Below, one piece after another: positions 36,799 to 45,473 of a stretch of DNA of 64,000 bases. The notes under the pieces are model-generated. The model was not told where the DNA came from and searched no databases. It saw nothing but the letters and a program-made list of their open reading frames with translations. Both the position numbers and the translations under genes were made by a program. The first letter of the stretch is position 1. Every line of letters begins with the position of its first letter. This DNA is from Planctomycetota bacterium (lineage in GTDB: Bacteria > Planctomycetota > UBA1135 > UBA2386): assembly GCA_020638735.1 (NCBI GenBank), contig JACKHZ010000008.1, positions 930,001 through 994,000 of the forward strand. Reading direction: 5' to 3'.

Positions 36799-39700
36799 AT
36801 GCCGAGCCCTGGACAACCTGCAGGCTTCCGCGTCGAACGGCTGCTGCTCGACGGACTCAGGCGACTGGACTCACTGCCGGTCGGGACCGCCCCCGACCAC
36901 TGGACTGCATGCACGGCCCCGAACACCGGCCTGGTGGTCGATCGCGCAGGCGCGGTGCGCGCCTGCGAAGCCGCAGCCACGGCGGCGTGCGATCGCACCT
37001 CCCTGGCCGAAGCGTGGGGTGGCGCCGCGCTGCAGCGCCTGCGCCACGACCTGACCAACGGCGAACTGCCGCTGCCCCACTGCGCCGGCTGCGTATCGTG
37101 GTTGCAGGACGACCTCGGCACCCGCGCGCCGTTGCTTCGCGATCAGGCGGCACCGACCGGCCAGGCACCTGGCGCGGCTCCGGCGCGCGTAGTACTGCGA
37201 CTGCCACAGCCTGACGAGGAGGTCTTCGAACAGTGCGCAGCGCTCGGCACGGACCTGCACGAGCTGGTGCTCGAGGCCGACGACGCGACCTTCGCCGAAC
37301 CCGTGCTGTCGCGGGTCACGGCACGCCGTACCGTTCTGCGCTGCCCACCGCCGTCACCCGGGCTGCTGCACCGACTCGCCGTAGCATCGAAGGACACCCT
37401 GCACCTCGAACTGCAGCTACAGTCGGTGGCGACCGACGGGCTCGCAGCGTTGCGTCTGGCGGCAGACGAGTCGGGCGTGACGCTCTCGGCCCGGTTCGTC
37501 TTCACCCCCGCCGACTGGCACTGGTTCGAAGACGTGGCGACAGCCTGCGCAACGGTCGACGTGCCGCTGCAGTTCCGCGTGCTGGATCGCGACGGCGAAG
37601 TACCGTTGGCGGCGCTGTGCACCGACGACCTGTCCCTGATCCGCGACGTCATCACCAGCAGCTGGGATCGCTTCGAGGGCGCCCGTGCACCAGCGACGCT
37701 CGAGCCTCATTCGTTCGAGCACGTGGCCGCAGAGCTGCGGCAGCAACTGCGACGTCGCGCCGAAGCGGAGCGTGGCGGAGCCGCTTCGGCGCCGGCCCGG
37801 CTTGCGCTGCCGTCGCCTACTCATCCCTGGATCGTCGACCCGAGTCGTCGGACCTGGTGGCTCACACTCCTCTACGGCGGAGGTCATCTACCTGCGGTCA
37901 TCGACTGGTTGCACGAGACGCTCGCTGCGCCCGACACCGACCTCGCCGCCGGGGAATTGACCTGGCTGCGGGTGCTGACCCTGCGCATCGCCTCGGATCG
38001 CCACCCGCCGGCACTGCTGGATCGCCTGCGCGATCTCTACCACGAACCGAAGCAGCGCAAGGCGTTGATCGCCGAGGACCGCGCCTTCTCTGAGCAGTTC
38101 GACCTGACCCGCTACGGCGGCCCGTGGTCGGAGCGGCTGGGCCTGCTGCACGACCGCGGCCGACGACGGCCGTTCGCGATCGGCAAGCCGACCCCGGCGA
38201 GCCCGGGTCCCGCCGACGTGACGGTGCTGATCCCGTCGTTTCGACACGAGCAGTACATCGAGGAGACGCTGCGCAGCGTGCTGGCGCAGGACCACCCGCA
38301 GTTCCGCGTGCTCGTCGTGGACGACCGCTCGCCGGACCAAACCGCCGCCAGAGCCCGCCGGGTCCAAGACCCTCGCATCGAGGTCCGCAGCAACGCTCGC
38401 AATCTGGGCCTCGGCAACTCCGTGCTGAGCGCGCTGGAGACCATCGACACACCCTACGTCGCGCTGCTCAACTCAGACGACTTGTTCCACCCCACTCGGC
38501 TGTCCAGCTGCTGCGAGGTGCTCGAACGGGATTCGACGGTGCAGCTGGTGACCACCGGCGTGCAGCTGATCGATCACGCGGGAGGCCTGCTGACGCCGAC
38601 CAACGCCAGCCTCGTGCTGGACGGCAAGAAGGTCTACGACTGGGTGCACTGGTTCGCGCGCATCACGCCGGGCGAGGAGCTGTCGCAGCACGAGCTGTTC
38701 GCTGCGCTGCTCGAGCGCAACTTCCTCGTCACCAGCAGCAACCTCGTCGCCCGCACCGACTGGCTGCGAAGCCAGGCGACGACCCTGCGCAGTCTCAAAT
38801 ACTGCCTCGACTGGCAGTTGTTCCTGCAGGCGGCGCTCGAAGGCGTACTGCACCATCTGCACCAGCCGTTGATCGCCTACCGCCTGCACGCGACCAACAC
38901 CGTCTGGTTCCGCGAGGGGCGACGTTGGTCGTACTTCCTCGAGGTCAACCGCGTCGCCGCTGAGGCGCTGCAGCGCTTCGCCGCTCAGGGCCGCCTGTCG
39001 GCCGACGCACGCTTGCTACAGGTCGTCGACTCGGTGACGCGCCACCTGGCGACCAACAGCGAGATGGACGGCCTGGCGCTGTTCCTCAACGCCGCGCTCG
39101 ACCCGGTGCAGCTCGATCAGGCCGCCAACGAACAGCCGGTGGTGACCGCGCTCGTCGAACAGCTCAACGACCGCGCGGAAGAGCTACGGGAGCACTCAGC
39201 CGTCGCCGAAGCCGACACCACGGGCCTCCTGCACCTCGATCTGCTGTTGCGACTGGCGCGCGAACTCTCACAGCGCGCGTCGACGCGAAACCAGTGGCTG
39301 GTTCAGCACACCGAGGAGCTCGAGCTGCGCCTCAACGACAGTTGGCGCTACCGAGACAAGCTCGAGGCAGAGAAGAAGCAGCTCTACGAGGACCAGCGCC
39401 AGCGCATCGAGCGCTTCGAGCGGCTGGACCAGGAGAAGCGACGCCTCTACGAGGACCAGAAGCAGCGCATCGCACGAGTTCAGGAGCTCGAGGACGAGAA
39501 GCGCCACCTCTACGAGGATCAGAAGCGGCGCATCGAGTGCATCCAAGAGCTCGAGGACGAGAAGCGGCGCCTCTACGAGGATCAGAAGCGGCGCATCGAG
39601 CGCATCCAGGAGCTCGAGGACGAGAAGCGGCGCCTCTACGAGGATCAGAAGCGGCGCATCGAGCGCATCCGGGAGCTCGAGGACGAGAAGCGGCGTCTCT

Positions 39701-41754
39701 ACGAGGATCAGAAGCGGCGCATCGAGCGCATCCAGGAGCTCGAGGACGAGAAGCGGCGTCTCTACGAAGACCAAGAGCGGCGCATCGAACGCATCCGCCA
39801 GCTAGAGAACGAGAAGCGCGGCCTCTACGAGGACCAGAAGCAGCGCATCGAACGGACCCGCGAACTGGACCGGCGGCTCGCCGAGGCCTACGCCCAGGGT
39901 GAGCAGGCACGGAAGAACCGTGCCGCAGCCGAACAGCGCACGGCCGAGTTGCAACAGGTCCTGGACACGCTGCGCCACGAGCTCGAACAGGAACGTGCCG
40001 AGCTGGCCGAGACGGTCGCCGGTCTGGAGCACAAGGAACGGCAGATCCTCGACCTCCAGGGCACGCACGACGAGGTCTTGGAGAGCCTCGTGACGCTCGA
40101 GCACGCCCATCGCGAGATCGAGCACGCACTGATCGCCGAGCGAGGGGCCCGTGCCAAGGCCGAATCCGAGCTGGAGGTTCGCGGCGAAGCGCTCGAGGAA
40201 CTCGGGACCCGGCTGGCCGCCGAATCAGCTCAGGTTCGCGCTGCCAACGACGCGAAAGACAAGGTGACGGAGCAACGCAACGAACTCCTGCACAAGGTCG
40301 CGAACCAACAGAAGGAGATCGAGAGATTGCTCGGGACTCGCGAGTTCCGAACCGGCAACTTCCTCTGGAACAAGCTCCCCCTCGGATACATGTCACGACG
40401 CGGCAAGAAGTGGTACCGGCGGCTCCTCGATGCGAAGGATCGCGCCGGCATGTGGTTCAAGCGCAACAACCGGAAGGCCGAGGGCACCGCCGTCGTCACC
40501 GCCTGCTGGCAGTGGCCGATCTACTCGCACACCTTCGTCTACCAGGAGATGGTGTCACTGACGCACATGGGCCTCGACGTGCGCCTGTTCCACTGGGACC
40601 TCGGCGACACCGAGCAGCTGCACGCAGCGTTCCGCTACCTGTACGACAACCGCACCCAGCTGCAGCCGATCTGGGAGAACCACAAGAAGGACAAGGAGCA
40701 CTTCGAGAAGACTCGCCCAGGCCGCCTTCGCTCGTTCCTCGAGCGCATCGCGCCGCTCTCCGGCAAGACCGTCGAGCAACTCGAGAAGGAGCCGATCGTC
40801 ATGCAAGGCTGCACCTTCGCCCGCATGGCCGAGCTCGCCGGCGCGAAGTACATCCACAGCTACTTCTTCTACGACCAGTCGTTCATGGCCATGCAGGCCG
40901 CCTGGCTGCTCGACCTGCCGCGCGGCGTGTCGTGCTACGCCGACCACATGATGAACGACTATCCGTGGAAGTTCGTGCCGCTGCACATCGAACTCTGCGA
41001 CGTGATCGTGGCGACCAGCGCGCGCATCAAGCGCGAGCTGTCGCAGTTGTCGGGCGGCAAGTACGACGACAAGATCATCGTCAAGCCGAACGGCGTCGAC
41101 GGCGATCGCTTCAAGGCGCAGAAGCGCCCCGCGCGCAACGTCGACGAGCCGTTCGAGGTGCTGTCGGTGTCGCGCATCGAGCCGAAGAAGGGCCTGACCT
41201 ACCTGGTCGAGGCCATCGCGACGCTGAAGGAGAAGGGCCACAAGGTCATCGCGCACGTGATCGGCAGCAAGGACCCGCACAGCAAGGGCAGCCTCGAGTA
41301 CGCCGCCGAGTTCGAGGACTGCATCGCCCGCCACGGCCTGCAGGACCAGGTGATCCTGCACGGCATGATGAAGCAGGAGCAGATGCCGCCGATCATCGAG
41401 AGGTGCCGCGCATTCGTCGCGCCCTACATCGAGACCGAGAGCGGCGACAAGGACGGCATCCCGACGGCGATGCTCGAGGCGCTGGCGTCGAGCCTGCCGG
41501 TGGTGACGACCGACTCCGGCTCGATCCTCGAGGTGATCGACGACGGCGTCGAAGGCCTCGTCGTGTCGCAGCGCGACAGCAAGGCCTACGCGGCGGCGCT
41601 GGAGAAGCTGATCACCGACCCCGCGCTGGAGCAGCGCATGGCCAAGGCCGCGCGCACCCGCTTCGACCGCGACTTCGACATCAAGGTCACCGAGAAGCGG
41701 CTGCACCAGCGCATCGCCGGCTTCCTCGCACAGAAGGAGAAGGCGCAGGCGTAG
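36799..41754 (+). CDS. Giant bifunctional glycosyltransferase: SPASM-like region, GT2, repeat coiled coil, GT4
   Basis: 1651 residues from ATG 36799. Residues about 30-105 carry a SPASM-like cysteine pattern (CTAP...VRACEAA...CDRT...CAGC) without a radical-SAM CX3CX2C core. About 110-300 is an alpha/beta region I cannot name. GT2 spans about 472-720 (VTVLIPSFRHEQYIEETLRS, VVDDRSPDQT, LLNSDDLFHP). A long coiled coil at 830-1190 includes eight tandem 21-residue repeats. GT4 covers about 1225-1645 (SHTFVYQEM, VSRIEPKKGLTYLVEAI, DKDGIPTAMLEALASSLPV). No signal peptide. The coiled coil probably holds the two catalytic domains at a set distance, as in chain-length-ruling polymerases such as WbdD/KfoC-like systems (analogy only). 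It is in an operon with the sulfotransferase upstream and a GT4 downstream. Confidence 0.9.
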   Translation: MPSPGQPAGFRVERLLLDGLRRLDSLPVGTAPDHWTACTAPNTGLVVDRAGAVRACEAAATAACDRTSLAEAWGGAALQRLRHDLTNGELPLPHCAGCVSWLQDDLGTRAPLLRDQAAPTGQAPGAAPARVVLRLPQPDEEVFEQCAALGTDLHELVLEADDATFAEPVLSRVTARRTVLRCPPPSPGLLHRLAVASKDTLHLELQLQSVATDGLAALRLAADESGVTLSARFVFTPADWHWFEDVATACATVDVPLQFRVLDRDGEVPLAALCTDDLSLIRDVITSSWDRFEGARAPATLEPHSFEHVAAELRQQLRRRAEAERGGAASAPARLALPSPTHPWIVDPSRRTWWLTLLYGGGHLPAVIDWLHETLAAPDTDLAAGELTWLRVLTLRIASDRHPPALLDRLRDLYHEPKQRKALIAEDRAFSEQFDLTRYGGPWSERLGLLHDRGRRRPFAIGKPTPASPGPADVTVLIPSFRHEQYIEETLRSVLAQDHPQFRVLVVDDRSPDQTAARARRVQDPRIEVRSNARNLGLGNSVLSALETIDTPYVALLNSDDLFHPTRLSSCCEVLERDSTVQLVTTGVQLIDHAGGLLTPTNASLVLDGKKVYDWVHWFARITPGEELSQHELFAALLERNFLVTSSNLVARTDWLRSQATTLRSLKYCLDWQLFLQAALEGVLHHLHQPLIAYRLHATNTVWFREGRRWSYFLEVNRVAAEALQRFAAQGRLSADARLLQVVDSVTRHLATNSEMDGLALFLNAALDPVQLDQAANEQPVVTALVEQLNDRAEELREHSAVAEADTTGLLHLDLLLRLARELSQRASTRNQWLVQHTEELELRLNDSWRYRDKLEAEKKQLYEDQRQRIERFERLDQEKRRLYEDQKQRIARVQELEDEKRHLYEDQKRRIECIQELEDEKRRLYEDQKRRIERIQELEDEKRRLYEDQKRRIERIRELEDEKRRLYEDQKRRIERIQELEDEKRRLYEDQERRIERIRQLENEKRGLYEDQKQRIERTRELDRRLAEAYAQGEQARKNRAAAEQRTAELQQVLDTLRHELEQERAELAETVAGLEHKERQILDLQGTHDEVLESLVTLEHAHREIEHALIAERGARAKAESELEVRGEALEELGTRLAAESAQVRAANDAKDKVTEQRNELLHKVANQQKEIERLLGTREFRTGNFLWNKLPLGYMSRRGKKWYRRLLDAKDRAGMWFKRNNRKAEGTAVVTACWQWPIYSHTFVYQEMVSLTHMGLDVRLFHWDLGDTEQLHAAFRYLYDNRTQLQPIWENHKKDKEHFEKTRPGRLRSFLERIAPLSGKTVEQLEKEPIVMQGCTFARMAELAGAKYIHSYFFYDQSFMAMQAAWLLDLPRGVSCYADHMMNDYPWKFVPLHIELCDVIVATSARIKRELSQLSGGKYDDKIIVKPNGVDGDRFKAQKRPARNVDEPFEVLSVSRIEPKKGLTYLVEAIATLKEKGHKVIAHVIGSKDPHSKGSLEYAAEFEDCIARHGLQDQVILHGMMKQEQMPPIIERCRAFVAPYIETESGDKDGIPTAMLEALASSLPVVTTDSGSILEVIDDGVEGLVVSQRDSKAYAAALEKLITDPALEQRMAKAARTRFDRDFDIKVTEKRLHQRIAGFLAQKEKAQA
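39382..39885 (+). repeat. Eight tandem 63-bp in-frame repeats
   Basis: Eight 63-base units encode LYEDQKRRIERIQELEDEKRR-like 21-residue units. The central copies are nearly identical at the DNA level; the first, second, seventh and eighth diverge. They form part of the coiled coil of the giant glycosyltransferase. Recent unit duplication is likely, and copy number may vary between strains. Confidence 0.95.
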
Positions 41755-41777
41755 GCCTGAGCCGACGAGCGGGCCAG

Positions 41778-43061
41778 ATGCGGCTCCTCTACGTCATCCA
41801 CCAGTTCTTCCCCGACTGCCACTCGGGGACCGAGCAGCACTGCCTGGCCGCGGCGCGCGAGGCGCAGCGCCGCGGCCACGAGGTCACGGTGCTGTCGCTG
41901 CACTGGGACCACGACCGCACCTGGCCGCCGATCAAGCTGTTCGACCAGCCGATCGAAGGGCTACGGGTGATCCGCCTCAACCACTGGCGCGGCATCAACC
42001 CCAACGACGTGCTGCGCGACTACGAGAACCTGCACCTCGAGGGCTGGTTCCAGCGCGTGCTCGACGACGTACGGCCGGACGTCGTGCACAGCTTCCACCT
42101 GCGCCAGCTCGGCTCCAACCTGCTCGGCGTGGCCAAGCGCAACGGGCTGCGCGTGGCGGTGACGCTGACCGACTTCTGGTTCTTGTGCCCGCGCTTCACG
42201 CTGCTGCGCGGCGACGGCGCGTTGTGCGACGGGCCGCCCGACGAGGGTCGCGGCTGCGTCGACTGCAACCACCCGGAGTTGCGCGGCAAGGACGCGAGCG
42301 CCGACGCCTGGCCGCTGACCGACGCGCCGCCGGCGCGCCTGCGCGCGTTGCTGCAGCGCAAGTCGACCCAGCTGCGCAACCTGGCGCTCGCCGACAGGGT
42401 GTTCGCGCCGTCGCGGTTCCTCGCCGACATGTTCCGCAAGAACGGGCTCGACCACCCCGGCTTCGAGACCGTGCCCTACGGCCTCGAGCCCGGCCGGGTG
42501 CAGCCGCTGCCGGCGACGCGGCCGCGCGCACCGCTGCGGCTGGGCTTCTGCGGCGTGCTTTCGCCGTGGAAGGCGCCGCACCTGCTGGTCGAGGCGGTAC
42601 GCAGCAGCGCCGCCAAGGTGCAACTGACGGTGCACGGGCGCGTCGCGGAGCCGATGTTCCAGCAGTACATCGACGGCGTGGTCGCGGCAGCGGCAGGCGA
42701 CCCGCGCATCACCTTCGCCGGCCCCTACGGCGAACAGGACACCCCGCGCGTGTTCGCCGACATGGACGTGCTGGTGGTGCCGAGCACCTGGTACGAGAAC
42801 ACCCCGTTCGTCGTGCTGGAGGCGTTCGCCGCCGGCGTGCCGGTGATCGCCTCGGACCTCGGCGGCCTCAGCGAGGTGGTCGAACCGGACCGCAACGGCC
42901 TGCTGTTCGCGGCGGGCGACGCCGCGGCGCTGCGCGCGGCGATCGAACGCGTCGCCGGCGACCCGGCGTGGTTCGCCGACCTCGACGTGCGCCCGGGCGG
43001 CGGCATCGCCGAGTGCTTCGATCGCTACGAGGCCGGCTACACGGCGCTCGGCGACGGCTGA
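41778..43061 (+). CDS. GT4-type glycosyltransferase, paralog of the 23994 gene
   Basis: 427 residues from ATG 41778. It parallels the protein at 23994 throughout: VIHQFFPDCHSGTEQHCLA at the start, FHLRQLGSNL, DFWFLCPR, then C...CDGPPDEGRGCVDC, and VPSTWYENTPFVVLEAFAAGVPV near the end. The conserved cysteine set in the N-terminal half may bind a metal. Catalytic class GT4, GT-B fold. It is 23 bases downstream of the giant glycosyltransferase and overlaps the 3' end of the convergent DUF6473 gene by 25 bases. Confidence 0.92.
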   Translation: MRLLYVIHQFFPDCHSGTEQHCLAAAREAQRRGHEVTVLSLHWDHDRTWPPIKLFDQPIEGLRVIRLNHWRGINPNDVLRDYENLHLEGWFQRVLDDVRPDVVHSFHLRQLGSNLLGVAKRNGLRVAVTLTDFWFLCPRFTLLRGDGALCDGPPDEGRGCVDCNHPELRGKDASADAWPLTDAPPARLRALLQRKSTQLRNLALADRVFAPSRFLADMFRKNGLDHPGFETVPYGLEPGRVQPLPATRPRAPLRLGFCGVLSPWKAPHLLVEAVRSSAAKVQLTVHGRVAEPMFQQYIDGVVAAAAGDPRITFAGPYGEQDTPRVFADMDVLVVPSTWYENTPFVVLEAFAAGVPVIASDLGGLSEVVEPDRNGLLFAAGDAAALRAAIERVAGDPAWFADLDVRPGGGIAECFDRYEAGYTALGDG

Positions 43062-43906
43062 CCTGCCGCACCCGTCAACAGTTCGCGGCAGACCGGCTCG
43101 AGCGCCGCGGCCACCTCGTCATTGCCTTCGGGGCTAGGGTAGTACTCGTTGTAGAGGTAGCCGTCGTCGCCGAGACGTGCCCCCTCGACCTTGGCCTCGG
43201 CCCGCCACAACCGCTGCGGCAGACCGTTCTCCGAGACGCACTGCACGTAGGCGTCGTAGCGCGGCCGCAGTCTCTCGACGACACCGTCGTCCAGCAGTTG
43301 CGGGTAGTGCCGCAACACGCCAAAGACGTCGTTCCACCGCGGCGTGTAGGCAGGCTCGCGGCGCGACATCCACAGCAGCACCTTGGGGCATGGAAGCGCG
43401 GCGGCAAGCTGCGTCATGCTGTCGACGTAGTCATCCCGCGACTCCTTGACGATACGTTCGATGCGATCCCGATCGCCGGTCGCGAACAGGTCGCGGAAGC
43501 ACTTCTCGAACGAGCTCCACTCGCCGGTCGCGCGCAGCCGGCCACCGCCGCGACCATACTCCGAGTTGTCGAACAGCGAGTTGCTGGTGCTGCGCCCCGA
43601 GAACATCTGCACCACCACCAGACGCGCGCCCTGCAGCAGCCTCAGCACGTGCGGCAGCAGTGCGAATCGTGGCCCTGCGCCGCCGAGACCGAGATTCAAC
43701 ACAGGCAGGACGAGCCGCTTCGAAAGCTGCGTTGGGAACGGACACTCCACGAACCGCCCGAATGTCTGCGCACCGCCGATGCAGGCAATGTAGGGTCCGT
43801 CGATCGGCACCGCGGGGCCACGGTACAGCTCACGATCGTCGCCGGCGACGGGCACGAGCTCGTAGTCGAAATGGGGGCCGTCGAGTTCTTGGTAGAGCTT
43901 GCTCAC
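43037..43906 (-). CDS. DUF6473 family protein
   Basis: 289 residues from ATG 43906, overlapping the stop of the upstream fusion gene (ATGA). The hallmark run is YIACIGGAQTFGRFVECPF, NLGLGGAGP and VVQMFSGRSTSNS, which matches my memory of DUF6473 proteins, regularly found next to sulfotransferases. The GxQT...NLGxGG layout recalls SGNH-type esterase folds, but no catalytic triad is obvious. It may act on, or select, the sulfated glycan. Co-translated with the sulfotransferase fusion. Its last 25 bases overlap the convergent glycosyltransferase. Confidence 0.8.
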   Translation of the reverse strand: MSKLYQELDGPHFDYELVPVAGDDRELYRGPAVPIDGPYIACIGGAQTFGRFVECPFPTQLSKRLVLPVLNLGLGGAGPRFALLPHVLRLLQGARLVVVQMFSGRSTSNSLFDNSEYGRGGGRLRATGEWSSFEKCFRDLFATGDRDRIERIVKESRDDYVDSMTQLAAALPCPKVLLWMSRREPAYTPRWNDVFGVLRHYPQLLDDGVVERLRPRYDAYVQCVSENGLPQRLWRAEAKVEGARLGDDGYLYNEYYPSPEGNDEVAAALEPVCRELLTGAAGQPSPSAV

Positions 43907-45414
43907 GAGTGCTCTTCTCCGTGCTGGAACACCGACTCCCAGCGTGTGCCGCTGAAGGCCTGATACAGCTGCTCGTAGTTGGTGATATCGCGCCGAACAT
44001 CGTGCGATCCGGTCTTCCGCGAAGATGCCTCGACCAGCTCGGCCTCGAACCCGAGGTGCCGGCAGATCCGTTGCAGGCCGCCGGCCATGTCGGCTACGAA
44101 CTCCGTGTAGTCGATGTCGAGAACGGGGTGGTCATCCACTACCGACGCGAACCTCGCTTCCAGTTTCTCGGACAACGAGAGGTAGTTCAGCGTCGCGAGC
44201 GGCTCGAGCTCGACCGGGTGCGCCTTCCGGCGCGGCACGTCGCTCTTGCGCGAGAACCAGCTGTCCGTCTCCGTCGCCCTGCGAAACGAAACCCAGCGCG
44301 CCAAATGATCCTTGCGCCTCATGTGCAACACCGGCATGTGCGGATTGGTCGCCAGGAGGCGAAGCACTCGATCATCGAACATGAGGTGCACGTAGAGCAG
44401 CTTCAAACCGGCCAGGGAGCAAAGTGCGCGATCCGCATCGGCGAGCAGCCGCGCGTGCAAGGCCACCGGATCGTGCGCACGCAACCAGAGCAACATCGCC
44501 TGGTCGGTGTCCGAACCCGACATCCAAGGCACGTGTCGCTCCTTGATGAACCGCGGGTTGAACAGCTCACCGACGAAAGTCACCCCGGGTTGCCGGCAGA
44601 GCATCTCAGAGAGCATGTTGGTGCCCGTGCGCTCCGTACCGAGGATCAGACAAGGCCGAGCTTTGGACTGTGGCACGTGGACGTCGGCGACCGGCGCGCG
44701 AAACGCGACCTCGGCACCCCGCGGCCCGTTCGCCCCCCTGCCCAGCTGCGCCCGCAGCAGCGGCAATAGTTCGGACGAATCGTGCTCGATCACCCGCCCT
44801 CTCACGGCCGCCCGGTTCAACCGCTCGTACAGCGACGCCGAGCTGACGACGACCACCTGCGCACGATCAGCAAACAGGTCGAGGAGCGCATGGTACCTGG
44901 ATCCCTCCAGCGAGTGCATCATGCAGACCAGCGGAACGCCCAAGAGCATCGCCGTGACCAGCCCCGACAGTGCGGGCTCACCCAAATGCCAGGTGCACAC
45001 CAGGTCGGGCTGCCAGGCCAAGGCCCAGCGCGCACAGGAGAGGGCCGCCTGCACTTCTCGCTGGTGGTACACCTCCACCGCCGACTTGCCGAGCGCTCCT
45101 GCGAGGGCCTCCAGCACCGAGTCCAGCCGCGGACCGTGGCACGAACGCCAGTACTCGGCGTCGTTCCAATGGAACATCGGGTTCGGCGGCACGAAGAACT
45201 GGCTGTCGATCCGGCCGCGCAGGTCTTCGGCACACTGGATCGGATCGGCATGCATCGAGTGGAAGACCCGAGCCTCGGCGTCGAGGACCTCGGCGATCTT
45301 GTCGATCTCGAGGTAGATCGCTCGATCCGACTCCACGGGATAGCGATGACTCAGCAAGCAGGCGACTCGCGGCGACCGCTTGCTCCACATGGACTTGCCG
45401 GAATGAGGCTTCAT
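43903..45414 (-). CDS. GT-B-like half fused to a Stf0-like sulfotransferase
   Basis: 503 residues from ATG 45414. Residues 1-245 resemble the N-terminal (acceptor) half of GT-B glycosyltransferases: VACLLSHRYPVESD, QPDLVCTWHLGEPALSG, VPLVCMMHSLEGSRYHAL, VVVVSSASLYERLN. No nucleotide-sugar half follows. Instead a sulfotransferase begins at about 252: CLILGTERTGTNMLSEMLC as the PAPS 5'-phosphosulfate loop and VLHMRRKDHLARWVSFRRA as the 3'-phosphate site. The GT-like part may bind the glycan acceptor for sulfation (inference). First gene of a two-gene unit with DUF6473; its start follows the other lipoprotein gene by 59 bases. Confidence 0.82.
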   Translation of the reverse strand: MKPHSGKSMWSKRSPRVACLLSHRYPVESDRAIYLEIDKIAEVLDAEARVFHSMHADPIQCAEDLRGRIDSQFFVPPNPMFHWNDAEYWRSCHGPRLDSVLEALAGALGKSAVEVYHQREVQAALSCARWALAWQPDLVCTWHLGEPALSGLVTAMLLGVPLVCMMHSLEGSRYHALLDLFADRAQVVVVSSASLYERLNRAAVRGRVIEHDSSELLPLLRAQLGRGANGPRGAEVAFRAPVADVHVPQSKARPCLILGTERTGTNMLSEMLCRQPGVTFVGELFNPRFIKERHVPWMSGSDTDQAMLLWLRAHDPVALHARLLADADRALCSLAGLKLLYVHLMFDDRVLRLLATNPHMPVLHMRRKDHLARWVSFRRATETDSWFSRKSDVPRRKAHPVELEPLATLNYLSLSEKLEARFASVVDDHPVLDIDYTEFVADMAGGLQRICRHLGFEAELVEASSRKTGSHDVRRDITNYEQLYQAFSGTRWESVFQHGEEHS

Positions 45415-45473
45415 TGAGGATCAGGAAGGCCTGACGAACGCGGACCGATCACCGACTGCGGCTCGGGGCTCGG

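Noticed and set aside
39382..39885. CRISPR-like direct repeats
   Set aside because: Units are contiguous, in frame, and encode coiled-coil heptads; there are no spacers or cas genes.
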